Below, piece after piece: positions 19,446-30,788 of a stretch of DNA of 64,000 nt. The notes below the pieces were generated by a model. It ran no database searches and was not told where the DNA came from. It saw only the letters and a program-made list of their open reading frames with translations. Source of the stretch: Brevibacterium moorei (GTDB taxonomy: Bacteria; Actinomycetota; Actinomycetes; Actinomycetales; Brevibacteriaceae); assembly GCF_024580735.1 (NCBI RefSeq), contig NZ_JANIJX010000010.1, positions 1 to 64,000 on the forward strand, written 5' to 3'. A program made the position numbers and the translations under genes. Every line of letters begins with the position of its first letter. Position 1 is the stretch's first letter.

Positions 19446-19522
19446 CGGGAGCAGCTTGCATCTAGAAGACTGGCGCTGAGGTCTGTTAGACCCCAGTAGA
19501 TACTTGAGCGAAAGTAGTTGAA

Positions 19523-19747
19523 GTGAATCCGTTGGAACCTGGTGGTTCGGGCATCTTAATCGCATTGTTGACACTTGCAATCACGGTCCTCGCTGTGTGT
19601 GCATTCATATCGATCGCGCGTTCAAGAAGAAGTTCTATTCTAATTCGTTCTGCCTGGGTGTGTGCGGTGGTGTTTGTTCCAATCGCCGGCCCTGTTGGTT
19701 GGTTTATCTGGACTGGACTCTACAAGTCCAGAGTCGGTTTCGAATAG
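19523..19747 (+). CDS. small PLDc_N-like two-helix membrane protein
   Basis: 74 residues with two membrane helices: ILIALLTLAITVLAVCAFISI and the C-terminal SAWVCAVVFVPIAGPVGWFIW. The second has the VPIxGPxxW pattern of the phospholipase-D-nuclease N-terminal (PLDc_N) small membrane domain. The GTG at 19523 is preceded by a weak GAAG. It is the first of three small rightward membrane-protein genes that diverge from the two-component operon, with lower GC than the surroundings. Function unknown. Confidence 0.65.
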   Translation: MNPLEPGGSGILIALLTLAITVLAVCAFISIARSRRSSILIRSAWVCAVVFVPIAGPVGWFIWTGLYKSRVGFE

Positions 19748-19798
19748 GCGACCATACGGTGTCGCACGCAAGAGCAAGAGAGACAGGGAATGTAAAGA

Positions 19799-20044
19799 GT
19801 GAATAAGCAGACGATAGTAGGCCTGTGTGTGACCGGAGTCGGAATCGTTGGCGTCGTGGCCGCGTGCGTTTACCTCGTGGCGTTGGGGTATCAGGCTGAT
19901 GCCTCACTTGAAGGCGGAGGCGCCTCACAGGGATGGTGGGAGTTGGGCCTGGCCCTGCTCGCCGTCGTGATCGGCCAAGTGCTGGCGATTTGGGGTGGTC
20001 TGAAAGGCAATCAGGCGAAACGGGTGCGGCCCCGACATGGATGA
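19799..20044 (+). CDS. small two-helix membrane protein, unknown
   Basis: 81 residues with hydrophobic segments at about residues 6-28 and 47-67 and a basic C-terminus (KGNQAKRVRPRHG). GTG at 19799 follows an AAAG-type site. I recognise no family. It is likely in one transcript with the preceding PLDc_N-like gene and the following membrane gene, 50 bp and 30 bp away. Confidence 0.55.
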   Translation: MNKQTIVGLCVTGVGIVGVVAACVYLVALGYQADASLEGGGASQGWWELGLALLAVVIGQVLAIWGGLKGNQAKRVRPRHG

Positions 20045-20074
20045 CTTTTCTGCGAAAGCAGCTCGGTAGTGGTA

Positions 20075-20455
20075 ATGCTCAGAGGCCTGTCGTTTACGAT
20101 CGCAGGGGTTCTTGCCCTGACCTTCTTCCCGGTGGACGGCGCCGCTGATGTCAGCCAGCCTGGTGGATATCCGGTGTTCCACGTCGTGGGCTGCCTCGTG
20201 CCGGGCCTCCTGGGATCAGGAGTCTCATGTGCTTTGCGAAAGGGTGCTGGAATCATGGGTCTGGCCCTGGGCAGTGTGACAGTACTTGCAGCCAGCTTCC
20301 TCATCGGATTCTTGCTCGAGCCGTCGGAAGAAGCCGGTTCGGTCTGGGCCGGATATTCGACCTTCGGCTCGTTGGGTGTCCCCCTGGCCGCCATCGGGGT
20401 GGTGCTGTACTCCGTGTTCTGGTTATTGGCGGATGCCAGACAGCCGCGTGTGTGA
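20075..20455 (+). CDS. four-helix membrane protein, unknown
   Basis: About 126 residues with four hydrophobic stretches (near residues 2-20, 34-50, 57-80 and 97-120). No family recognised. ATG at 20075 was preferred over GTG at 20069, two codons upstream. It is the last of the three small membrane-protein genes between the two-component system and clpC. Membership in a stress or envelope response with that system is only a positional guess. Confidence 0.55.
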   Translation: MLRGLSFTIAGVLALTFFPVDGAADVSQPGGYPVFHVVGCLVPGLLGSGVSCALRKGAGIMGLALGSVTVLAASFLIGFLLEPSEEAGSVWAGYSTFGSLGVPLAAIGVVLYSVFWLLADARQPRV

Positions 20456-20683
20456 TGGCCGTGAGCGCTGCAGCGGTCCCGCATGAGGTCGAACTGAAAC
20501 GCAAACCCACATGGGAATGGCCGCTGCTGTGCTGCGTCGCGGCTCGTGCAGGGCTCTCACACCCCTGCATTTCGCCCCTGGCTGAATCGCCTTCGGCCCA
20601 GGGCGAAATGGCAATAAAACCCGGGGTCACCTGGTTTAGAGTCGTAGAAATCAACGGACTCTCAACTGACTCGAGGAGGGCTC
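20456..20683 (+). promoter_or_regulatory. clpC upstream region with inverted repeat
   Basis: This 228-bp gap holds no credible gene. ATTTCGCCC (20569-20577) and GGGCGAAAT (20601-20609) form a perfect 9-bp inverted repeat with a 23-nt spacer, and AGAGTC/GACTCT form another nearer the start. A strong ribosome site (GAGGAGGG) precedes the clpC ATG. The first repeat has CGC/GCG half-sites loosely like ClgR sites, but the spacing is much wider than reported consensus sites, so I do not assign it. Confidence 0.5.
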
Positions 20684-23221
<2,538 letters not shown>

Positions 23222-23267
23222 GCGCCCAGGTGCCGGTCCGCGCGGGCCGGCACCGTCCTCGCACCGT

Positions 23268-23315
23268 ACGAAAGGGGCCGGGCAACCAAGAAGTTGGTTG
23301 CCCGGCCCCTTTCGT
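23268..23315. terminator. bidirectional terminator after clpC
   Basis: Perfect 22-bp arms at 23268-23289 and 23294-23315 with a 4-nt GAAG loop. The arm ends carry CGAAAGGGG and CCCCTTTCG, so a short T-run follows on either strand. It serves clpC (rightward) and the TM2 protein gene (leftward). Confidence 0.93.
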
Positions 23316-23395
23316 GTCGCCTCGGCGGCGGTGTGGCCGCTGCGGCCGGAACGACCGCTGCGGTGCCGGCAGCGGCCGTCCCAGTGGCGGTTTGC

Positions 23396-24187
23396 TCAGT
23401 ATTGGTTGGGGCCCGAGGCCGGGGGCACGTTGTTGTTCGGCCACTGGGCGTTTCCGGACCCGAACACCGGCGGGCCCGAAGGGGACTGCGGAGCTGCCGG
23501 GGTCGAGCCCGGAGCGGAGCCGGCGGGCTGGGAACCGGTCGCAGGATACACGGGAGGCGCAGACGGCGCCGCGTTCGGCTGCGGGGCAGAGCCGGCCGCC
23601 GGTGCAGAACCCTGAACCGGCGCCGAACCGGCCGCCGGTGCCGAGGGCGCTTGGGGTGCGGGCGCCGAGCCCTGCGCATTCGGGGCCGAGGGGTAGGCCG
23701 GTGCCGAGGGATAGGCCTGGCCCGCCGAGGGGTAGGGCATCCCAGCCGAGGGGTAGTTCTGTGCTGCGGGGTAGCCCTGCGGCAGCTGCCCCTGAGACGG
23801 TGCGCCCGGCATCTGCTGTGGGGAGGGGTAGGCGTAGCCGGGCTGCGAGGCGCCGGCGCCCGGGGCCATCACGCCGTAGCGGCGGAAGATCTCCTGCTGC
23901 TTGCGCGTATTGACCTCCCTGATGATGCCGTTGATGAGGAAGGCGTCGATGATCAGCCAGATCCACACGGGGATCCAGAAAATCAGGCCGATGCCGACGA
24001 ACCAGATCAGAATCCAGCCGATGGCGTAGAGGATCGTCATGGTGACGGCGCTGCCCGTGCGGCCCAGATAATAGCGGTGGGCGCCCAGTGAACCGAGGAA
24101 GAGCCAGAGCAGCCATGCGGGGAGGGGGGTCTTCTTCTCATTGTCGTAGGCCATCTGTGCGGCCACGAGTTGGGTCTGATCATTCAT
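23396..24187 (-). CDS. TM2 domain protein with Pro/Ser/Ala-rich tail
   Basis: 263 residues. The N-terminal ~100 hold a TM2 domain: two helices (LPAWLLWLFLGSLGAHRYYLG and the WILIWFVGIGLIFWIPVWIW stretch) with the conserved GAHRYYLG turn. The rest is a low-complexity tail rich in Pro, Ser, Ala and Tyr (YPSAG repeats). TM2 proteins with such tails are common in actinobacteria and are probably membrane-anchored; their role is unknown. The gene converges on clpC at a shared terminator. Confidence 0.85.
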   Translation of the reverse strand: MNDQTQLVAAQMAYDNEKKTPLPAWLLWLFLGSLGAHRYYLGRTGSAVTMTILYAIGWILIWFVGIGLIFWIPVWIWLIIDAFLINGIIREVNTRKQQEIFRRYGVMAPGAGASQPGYAYPSPQQMPGAPSQGQLPQGYPAAQNYPSAGMPYPSAGQAYPSAPAYPSAPNAQGSAPAPQAPSAPAAGSAPVQGSAPAAGSAPQPNAAPSAPPVYPATGSQPAGSAPGSTPAAPQSPSGPPVFGSGNAQWPNNNVPPASGPNQY

Positions 24188-24323
24188 CGGCGGTCTGCGA
24201 TTCTGTTTGCGGATTCTGTGTTTGGCGATGTTGTCGATAACAGGTTTCCCTCAGCCTAACGCAAGCCCCATCACACTCGGATGCAACGACCGGGCGCGGT
24301 TTCGGCGGTGGAAGAATGAACCC

Positions 24324-25487
24324 ATGCCAGCAGATACGCGCAATACCGACCCGAAGAACACCCCGGCCACAGCAGCCCGGGCGACCATCACCGGGATCGA
24401 ACCGGCTCTGGTGACCCTGAGCCACACCATCCACGCCGATCCGGAACCGGGTTCGCAGGAGTTCCACGCTCTGGCCCACCTGGCCGAATTCGCCCGGGGT
24501 ATTCCCGGCACGCAGGTGACAACCGGCATCGGCGGGCTGGAGACTGCGCTACTGGCCACCGCCGGTACCGGGGACTTCGGGATCACCATCTGCGCGGAAT
24601 ACGATGCGCTGCCCGGAGTGGGCCACGCCTGCGGGCACAACATCATCGCCGCAGCGGCCGCCGGCGCCTTCGCGGCCCTGGCCCCGCTGGCGGACGAACT
24701 GCACGCCACCGTCCGCCTGCTGGGCACCCCGGCCGAGGAGACCACCGGCGGCAAGATCGACCTATTGGACGCCGGCGCCTTCGCCGGGACCTCGGTCGCC
24801 ATGATGATCCACCCCGCCGACCACGATTCCACCGGGATGCGGCCCTACGCTTGCGCCGGCTACACGGTGCGCTTCCACGGTCGCGCCGCCCACGCCTCGA
24901 TGGCCCCGCAGAAGGGTGTCAACGCGCTGGACGCGCTGACGGTGGCGCTCACCGCGATCGGTCTGAACCGTCAGCAGCTGGCGGCCGACCAGCAGATCCA
25001 CTATGCGGTGCACTCGGGTGGGAGCGCCTCGAACGTCATCCCCGCTCTGGCGGAAGCCGAGTTCATGGTCCGCGGCGGTACGCAGGATTCCCTGGCCGCC
25101 GTCGACAAGGTCCTGCAGCGCTGCCTGCGCGCCGGCGCCCTGGCCGCCGGCGCCACCGTGGAGATCGAGGAGATCGGCAAACCGTATCTGGACATCGTGC
25201 CGGATCCACAGCTCGAGGCGATCTTCGCCGCGCATTCGGCCGAACTGGGGCGCCCGTTGCCGGGGCCCTCGCCGCTGGCCGGGTCGACGGATATGGGCAA
25301 TGTGTCCCACCGGTTCAGGGCGATCCATCCGATGCTGGGCCTGGGGGAGGGATGTCCTCCCATGCACAGTCCGGAGTTCGCGCGCTTCGCGGTGTCCGAG
25401 GCCGGCGACCGTGCCGTGCGCGATGGGGCCCTGTGTATGGCCCTGACCGGGATCGATGCGGCTCTGGGCGCAACCTCAGGTGTATAG
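24324..25487 (+). CDS. M20 family amidohydrolase (AbgB/ACY1L2-like)
   Basis: 387-residue zinc peptidase/amidohydrolase. Metal-binding and catalytic motifs are visible: CAEYDALPGVGHACGHN (about residues 91-107), the catalytic Glu pair in TPAEETTGG and the dimerisation-domain His in FHGRAAHAS. The closest group is aminobenzoyl-glutamate or N-acyl-amino-acid hydrolases. The frame is open from 24207, but ATG at 24324 gives a normal N-terminus. It precedes an MHS-type transporter by 53 bp, so import of an organic acid or amide followed by hydrolysis is plausible but unproven. Confidence 0.85.
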   Translation: MPADTRNTDPKNTPATAARATITGIEPALVTLSHTIHADPEPGSQEFHALAHLAEFARGIPGTQVTTGIGGLETALLATAGTGDFGITICAEYDALPGVGHACGHNIIAAAAAGAFAALAPLADELHATVRLLGTPAEETTGGKIDLLDAGAFAGTSVAMMIHPADHDSTGMRPYACAGYTVRFHGRAAHASMAPQKGVNALDALTVALTAIGLNRQQLAADQQIHYAVHSGGSASNVIPALAEAEFMVRGGTQDSLAAVDKVLQRCLRAGALAAGATVEIEEIGKPYLDIVPDPQLEAIFAAHSAELGRPLPGPSPLAGSTDMGNVSHRFRAIHPMLGLGEGCPPMHSPEFARFAVSEAGDRAVRDGALCMALTGIDAALGATSGV

Positions 25488-25491
25488 TTTT

Positions 25492-25521
25492 CCACTGTTA
25501 CTAAAAGTTATGCATCAGTGG
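25492..25521. promoter_or_regulatory. inverted repeat before the MHS transporter
   Basis: CCACTG (25492-25497) and CAGTGG (25516-25521) form a 6-bp inverted repeat over an AT-richer stretch in the 53-bp gap between the amidohydrolase and transporter genes. It may be an operator or a weak hairpin. Confidence 0.35.
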
Positions 25522-25540
25522 ATGCGGCAGCGAAGGAACT

Positions 25541-26875
25541 ATGACCAACCAGGCCCCAGTAGCCACACCCCGGCCCCCGGAATTCAGCCATAAGAAGGCG
25601 ATGAAGGCCGGAGTCGCCTCGTTCGTCGGAACCTCGATCGAGTGGTACGACTTCTACGTCTACGCGACCGCCGCCGCGCTGGTGTTCCCACAGCTGTTCT
25701 TCCCCGAACAGAACGCCTTCGTGGGAGTCCTGGCGTCCTTCGCCACCTATGCGGTCGGCTACTTCGTCCGGCCCCTGGGCGGGATCGTGTTCGGCCACAT
25801 CGGCGACCGGATCGGGCGGCAGAAGTCCCTGGTGCTCACCCTGCTCATCATGGGTGTGTCCACGATGCTGGTGGGCTGTCTGCCCGTCTACGAGACCCTG
25901 GGCGCCGGTGCTCCCATCCTGTTGGTGCTGCTGCGGGTCGTGCAGGGCCTGGCGGTGGGCGGCGAATGGGGCGGCGCCGTGCTGCTGGCCGTGGAGAACG
26001 CGCCGGAGAAGTACAAGGGCTTCTACGGTGCCTTCCCCCAGGTGGGCAATGCGATGGGCGCCCTGCTGTCATCGGGCATCTTCGCCCTGCTGACCATGCA
26101 CGGCTCGGAATTCCTGGAATCCGGCGGCTGGCGCATCCCCTTCCTGGTGTCGGCCGTGCTGATCGCCGTGGGCTACTGGGTCCGCCGCACGGTCGAGGAG
26201 ACCCCGGTGTTCAAGCAGGAGCTGGCGGCCCGCGCGGCATCGGGCGACAAGCCGAAACTGCCCCTGGTCCAGGCGATCAAGGAGAACTGGCCTGCCATGC
26301 TGTTGGCCGTGGGCCTGACGCCGATCTCCGGTGCCGGGTACTACGTCATCACAACGTTCGCCACCAGCTACGCCACCGGCGAGCTGTCCGATATCCATAT
26401 GGACGCCAATCTGTTCCTGCGCGTGCTGTCAGTGGCGTCCTTCTGCGAATTGATCTCCACCCTGATCATCGGTTGGTTCGCCGACAAGATCGGACGCAAG
26501 CGCACCATGGCCGTATCGCTCTTCGCGTTCTGCGCCCTGTCCATTCCCATGTTCCTCACCCTGTCCACCGGCCCGGTCTGGCTGATCTTCCTGCTCTTCG
26601 CCCTGACCCGCGTGGCCGTCAACGGCTCCTGGGCACCCATCTCGGCGATCATGTCGCAGATGTTCAAACCGGGATCGCGCCAGACCAGCCTGTCGTTCTC
26701 CTACAGCGTGGCCGCGGCCATCTGGTCGGGCCTGACCCCACTGCTGGCCACCGGCCTGTACGGGGCGACACACTCGATCTGGTCCGTCATCATCATGCTC
26801 GTGGCCATGTCCCTGCTCAGCCTGGTCTGTCTGGCCCTGGCCCCGCAGCGCACGGACGATGAGGTCTTCGCCTGA
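25541..26875 (+). CDS. MFS transporter, metabolite:H+ symporter (ShiA/ProP-like)
   Basis: 444 residues with 12 predicted helices. The first helix region SFVGTSIEWYDFYVYATAAA and the VRPLGGIVFGHIGDRIGRQKS loop-2/3 motif are characteristic of the MHS family, whose members import shikimate, proline/betaine, dicarboxylates or other organic acids with protons. VQGLAVGGEWGGAVLLA (helix 4) is also typical. The substrate cannot be assigned. ATG at 25541 has GAAGGA upstream. Its neighbour is an M20 amidohydrolase. Confidence 0.88.
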   Translation: MTNQAPVATPRPPEFSHKKAMKAGVASFVGTSIEWYDFYVYATAAALVFPQLFFPEQNAFVGVLASFATYAVGYFVRPLGGIVFGHIGDRIGRQKSLVLTLLIMGVSTMLVGCLPVYETLGAGAPILLVLLRVVQGLAVGGEWGGAVLLAVENAPEKYKGFYGAFPQVGNAMGALLSSGIFALLTMHGSEFLESGGWRIPFLVSAVLIAVGYWVRRTVEETPVFKQELAARAASGDKPKLPLVQAIKENWPAMLLAVGLTPISGAGYYVITTFATSYATGELSDIHMDANLFLRVLSVASFCELISTLIIGWFADKIGRKRTMAVSLFAFCALSIPMFLTLSTGPVWLIFLLFALTRVAVNGSWAPISAIMSQMFKPGSRQTSLSFSYSVAAAIWSGLTPLLATGLYGATHSIWSVIIMLVAMSLLSLVCLALAPQRTDDEVFA

Positions 26876-26925
26876 ACCACCACGGTCCCCAAACGACCAC
26901 CGCCGACGAATGGAAGAATGAACGC

Positions 26926-27492
26926 ATGACGGCCGACACCGACTCCGCTGACCACTTCGCCCCGCGCCCGCTGCCCGGCGGCCTGTACATCCGCCGCGCC
27001 CGCGTGGCCGATGTCGCAGCGATCCGTGCGCTGGTCGCCCCGCTGGTGGACCAGCGGATCCTGGTGGAGAAGGACCACGTCAACTACTTCGAGGCCCTGC
27101 CGGAATTCCAACTGGTCGTCGACCTGCACGCGGACGGGACGGAGACCCTGGTCGCCTGTGCCGCCCTGCACGTGCTGTGGACCGACCTGGCCGAGGTCCG
27201 CACGGTCGCGACGAACCCGGACTACCGCCGCCGCGGGGTGGGCCGGGCGCTCATCACCCAGATGCTGGCCGACGCCCGCGCGATCGGGGTGTCCCGGGTG
27301 TTCTGCCTGACATTCGAGACCAGCTTCTTCGCCGGCCTGGGTTTCGAGGCGATCGAGGGCACACCCGTATCGCCCGATGTCTACGGCGAACTGCTGCGCT
27401 CGCACGATGAGGGCACCGCCGAGTTCCTGGACCTGGCTCGGGTCAAACCGAATACCCTGGGCAATACGAGGATGATCGTCCACTTGGAGTGA
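26926..27492 (+). CDS. argA: short-form amino-acid N-acetyltransferase (N-acetylglutamate synthase)
   Basis: 188-residue GNAT enzyme of the short actinobacterial ArgA type, which makes N-acetylglutamate for arginine synthesis. The acetyl-CoA loop is NPDYRRRGVGRALI, preceded by LAEVRTVAT, and the family-specific C-terminal half (RVFCLTFETSFFAGLGFE) is present. It has an N-terminal ~20-residue extension. No other arg gene is nearby. A generic GNAT is the main alternative. Confidence 0.8.
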   Translation: MTADTDSADHFAPRPLPGGLYIRRARVADVAAIRALVAPLVDQRILVEKDHVNYFEALPEFQLVVDLHADGTETLVACAALHVLWTDLAEVRTVATNPDYRRRGVGRALITQMLADARAIGVSRVFCLTFETSFFAGLGFEAIEGTPVSPDVYGELLRSHDEGTAEFLDLARVKPNTLGNTRMIVHLE

Positions 27493-27553
27493 CTCCGGAC
27501 GGGCTCAGGACGGGCCTCGGCCGGGCTCCGGAGCGAAGGGAGCGAACCGCCGC

Positions 27554-30151
27554 ATGTCAGAACAACCGCAGGTCATCGAGGTCCGTGGGGCCCGGGTCCA
27601 CAACCTGGCCGACATCGACGTCGACATCCCCCTGGGGAAGCTGGTGGCGGTGGCCGGGGTCTCCGGGTCCGGCAAGTCCTCCTTGGCCGTGGGCGTGGTC
27701 TATGCCGAGGGCTCGCGGCGCTATCTCGAGGCGTTGTCAACCTATACGCGCCGCCGCCTGACCCAGGCCTCGCGCCCGGCCGTTGACAGTGTCAGACACG
27801 TGCCGGCGGCCCTGGCCCTGCGCCAGCGCCCCGGCCAGGCCGGCATCCGCTCGACCTTCGGCACCTCCACCGAACTGCTCAACGCGCTGCGCCTGCTGTT
27901 CTCCCGCATCGGCTCCCAGGCCTGCCCGAACGGCCACCATGTGGCACCGACTTCGAACGTGGCCCGCGAACACGAGATCGTCTGCCCGGTGTGCGACGCG
28001 CGCTTCTTCGGCCTGGGCGCCGAGGCCCTGGCCTTCAACTCCGCCGGCGCCTGCCCCGGGTGCTCGGGTACCGGGACCGTGCGCCTGGTCGACGACACGA
28101 CTCTGGTCCCCGATGAGTCCCCGTCGATCGAGGCCGGTGCAGTGCTTCCCTGGCAGCTGTTCGGGCTGCGCGTCATGGGGCAGGTCGCCCAGGCCCTGGG
28201 CGTGCGCACCGACGTGCCCTTCTCCCGGCTGAGTGATCGGGAACGGGACCTGGTGTTCGCCGGCGAGGCCGTGTCCAGGGAGGTGACCGTGCCGTCGAAG
28301 AGCGGCAAGGTCTTCCAGTTCAACGCCGTCTACCACAATGCCCACGACACCGTCGTCGAAGCCCTGCACAAGGCCAAGACCGATAAGGGCCTGAACCGCA
28401 TCAACCGCTTCCTCTCCGTCCAGACCTGCCCCGACTGCCACGGCACCCGGCTCAACGAGCGGGTCCGCGCCATTGACGTCGACGGGTACGACCTGGCCCA
28501 GGTCAGCGCCTGGCCGCTGGCCCGCACGGCCGCCTGGATCCGGGACCTGCCCCAGCGGCTGTTCGGGGGTAGTGACGCAGACACCGCGTCCACCGCGCCA
28601 CGGCCCGCGGCCGAAGAGCTGCCCGGACTGCGCGCCATGGCAGCCGGGATCGGCGGACAGTTCCTCGACACCGCCGGAATGCTCATGGACCTGGGGCTGG
28701 GCTACCTGGGCCTCGACCGCGCCCAGTCCACCCTGTCCACCGGCGAGCGGCAGCGCGCGGAACTGGCGCGGGCCGTGCGCAATGAGACCACCGGGGTGCT
28801 CTATGTGCTCGACGAGCCCTCGATCGGCATGCACCCATCGAACATTCGAGGCCTGCTCGAGGTGATCCGCCGGCTGCTGGCCGACGGGAACTCCGTGATC
28901 GTCGTCGACCACGATGTGCAGGTGCTGCGCGAGGCGGACTGGCTGCTGGAGATCGGCCCCGGCTCCGGCTCCGAGGGCGGCCGGGTCGTAGCCCAGGGTC
29001 CGTTGGATCAGATGCTGTGCGAGGAGCGGTCCCGGATCGCACCATTCATCAGGGCCGAGGCGCCGGAGCGGGTGCGCGCGTACGTGCCCACTGGGGAGGT
29101 GTTCGCCCACGGGAGCCTGAGCCTGGGCACCGCACCGCTGCACACCGTGCACGCCCTGGATGTGGAGGTGCCGATCGGCAGGCTGACCGCGGTGACCGGG
29201 GTGTCCGGTTCTGGCAAGACCACCCTGGTGCTCGAATCCCTGGTTCCGGCCCTGCGGGCGGCCGGTGGTGATTTGCCGGAGCACGTCACGCACATCGACC
29301 CCGCGGGCATCAAACGGGTCAATGTGGTCGACGCCAGCCCGATCGGGGTGAACGTGCGCTCGACGGTGGCGACATATTCCGGGGTGATGGACGAGCTGCG
29401 GCGCGCCTATGCGAAGACCCCGGCTGCCAAAGCGGCCGGGTTGAAAGCGGGGGCCTTCTCCTACAACACCGGCGAGTTGCGCTGTAGCGAGTGCGACGGC
29501 ACCGGGCAGACGAGCCTGGACGTGCAGTTCCTGCCGGACATCGACATGGAGTGCGCCGTGTGCCATGGCTCCCGCTACGGCGCGCGGGCCGACGGGGTGC
29601 GCCTGGAGTTAGCAGCCGGAGATGGAGGTGCCAGCGCCGAGCCCGGCGCGACGCTCACCCTGCCGCAGGTCCTGGGCCTGAGCGTGCGCGAGGCCGCCGC
29701 CGCGCTGTGCGGTACCCCGGGGTTGAAGAAGGCCGCCAGGGTGTTGGAGACCCTGGTCGAACTTGGCCTGGGCTATCTGACCCTGGGCGAGGCGACCACC
29801 GCTCTGTCCGGCGGCGAGGCACAAAGGCTGAAGCTGGCCGGCGAGGTGGGCCGGGACCAGTCCGATGCGCTGTTCGTCTTCGACGAACCCTCGATCGGCC
29901 TGCACCCCTTGGACGTGCAGACCCTGCTGCGGGTGCTGCAGCGGTTGATCGACGGCGGGGCCACCGTCGTGGTGATCGAGCACGATCTGGACGTCATCGC
30001 CAATGCCGACCACCTGATCGATATGGGGCCAGGCGGTGGTGCCGACGGCGGCCGGATCGTGGCCACCGGTACCCCGGAGCAGCTGGCCGCCGGTGCGAAG
30101 TCCACGGATGCTGCCGGGGAGAGCGTGACCGCGAAGTACCTCTCCGCATGA
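27554..30151 (+). CDS. class II UvrA paralogue (excinuclease ABC subunit A-like)
   Basis: 865 residues with two ABC ATPase halves. Walker A sites are GVSGSGKSS (~35) and GVSGSGKTT (~550); signature regions are LSTGERQRAELARAV and LSGGEAQRLKLAGEV. Zinc modules CPVC...CPGC and CSEC...CAVC are present, the latter around FLPDIDMECAVCHG. The ~100-residue UvrB-binding domain of classical UvrA (~940 residues) is missing between the first Walker A and the first zinc module, placing it among UvrA2/DrrC-like proteins linked to DNA-drug tolerance. It is not expected to replace UvrA. No toxin or antibiotic pathway is adjacent. Confidence 0.88.
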   Translation: MSEQPQVIEVRGARVHNLADIDVDIPLGKLVAVAGVSGSGKSSLAVGVVYAEGSRRYLEALSTYTRRRLTQASRPAVDSVRHVPAALALRQRPGQAGIRSTFGTSTELLNALRLLFSRIGSQACPNGHHVAPTSNVAREHEIVCPVCDARFFGLGAEALAFNSAGACPGCSGTGTVRLVDDTTLVPDESPSIEAGAVLPWQLFGLRVMGQVAQALGVRTDVPFSRLSDRERDLVFAGEAVSREVTVPSKSGKVFQFNAVYHNAHDTVVEALHKAKTDKGLNRINRFLSVQTCPDCHGTRLNERVRAIDVDGYDLAQVSAWPLARTAAWIRDLPQRLFGGSDADTASTAPRPAAEELPGLRAMAAGIGGQFLDTAGMLMDLGLGYLGLDRAQSTLSTGERQRAELARAVRNETTGVLYVLDEPSIGMHPSNIRGLLEVIRRLLADGNSVIVVDHDVQVLREADWLLEIGPGSGSEGGRVVAQGPLDQMLCEERSRIAPFIRAEAPERVRAYVPTGEVFAHGSLSLGTAPLHTVHALDVEVPIGRLTAVTGVSGSGKTTLVLESLVPALRAAGGDLPEHVTHIDPAGIKRVNVVDASPIGVNVRSTVATYSGVMDELRRAYAKTPAAKAAGLKAGAFSYNTGELRCSECDGTGQTSLDVQFLPDIDMECAVCHGSRYGARADGVRLELAAGDGGASAEPGATLTLPQVLGLSVREAAAALCGTPGLKKAARVLETLVELGLGYLTLGEATTALSGGEAQRLKLAGEVGRDQSDALFVFDEPSIGLHPLDVQTLLRVLQRLIDGGATVVVIEHDLDVIANADHLIDMGPGGGADGGRIVATGTPEQLAAGAKSTDAAGESVTAKYLSA

Positions 30152-30181
30152 AAGTAGTTGCCAGGTTGGAAAGTGAATGCT

Positions 30182-30198
30182 CTAATGGAAAGCATTAG
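30182..30198. promoter_or_regulatory. palindrome upstream of membrane protein and regulator pair
   Basis: CTAATGGAAAGCATTAG is CTAATG-N5-CATTAG and lies 36-52 bp upstream of the membrane-protein start at 30234. An overlapping AATGCT/AGCATT pair extends it. It is a reasonable autoregulatory site for the winged-helix protein encoded at 30788. Confidence 0.45.
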
Positions 30199-30233
30199 AT
30201 CGCAGACACGCAACGAGGCAAAGGAGCCCAGCC

Positions 30234-30788
30234 ATGCAACGCGAACCAGAATCAAATGCCGGAGTGGGGCGTGGCCGCCCGGAGGCCGCGAACTCGGGAG
30301 CCGCAGATGATCGGGCCCTGTCCGCACAGCAGGCCGGAGAACTGCTGGACCGGGTGGGGGATGCCGAACGGAACACGCCCACCCCGGTCCCCGCAGCGCT
30401 GATCTCCCTGGGAATCATGTGCGCAGCCGCATCCCTGTACCTGCTGGCCCGCTACTTCGACATCTCCGAGGTGTCGCAGCCGGGCTCGCTGTCGCTGGAA
30501 ACCACGCTGCTCATCTTCCTCCTCGCCTGGATCGCAGTCGCCATCGTGATCCTGTTCCTGTTCCGGGAGCGCTGGCGCCGCGGGATGGGCCTGCGCTGGT
30601 CGATCTACATCGGATGCTGGGCAGTGCTGTGGATCCTGGGGCTCGTGGTGGTTCCGCAGGCCGCACTCCTGTGGATCGCACCGCTGTTTCTGCCGCTGCT
30701 GGTCATCGCGGTGGCCACGGAGGCCGGATACTCGCGTCGGCCCCGCATAGACGGAACCCGTGGAACCGCATCCCGAGGAGGCGCCTGA
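30234..30788 (+). CDS. four-helix membrane protein, unknown
   Basis: 184 residues: a ~55-residue soluble N-terminus, then four predicted helices (PAALISLGIMCAAASLYLLA, TTLLIFLLAWIAVAIVILFLF, the IYIGCWAVLWILGLVVV stretch and LLWIAPLFLPLLVIAVA). It overlaps the next gene by 1 bp (ATGA-type junction), and the pairing of a small membrane protein with a winged-helix regulator is common in actinobacteria. No family name can be supported. Confidence 0.7.
   Translation: MQREPESNAGVGRGRPEAANSGAADDRALSAQQAGELLDRVGDAERNTPTPVPAALISLGIMCAAASLYLLARYFDISEVSQPGSLSLETTLLIFLLAWIAVAIVILFLFRERWRRGMGLRWSIYIGCWAVLWILGLVVVPQAALLWIAPLFLPLLVIAVATEAGYSRRPRIDGTRGTASRGGA

Noticed and set aside
20569-20609. ClgR binding site upstream of clpC
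   Set aside because: The half-sites resemble CGC/GCG but the spacing is 23 nt, far wider than the compact sites reported for ClgR.
27737-29566. 609-codon open frame opposite the UvrA paralogue
   Set aside because: Shadow frame; the zinc and Walker motifs are all on the plus strand.
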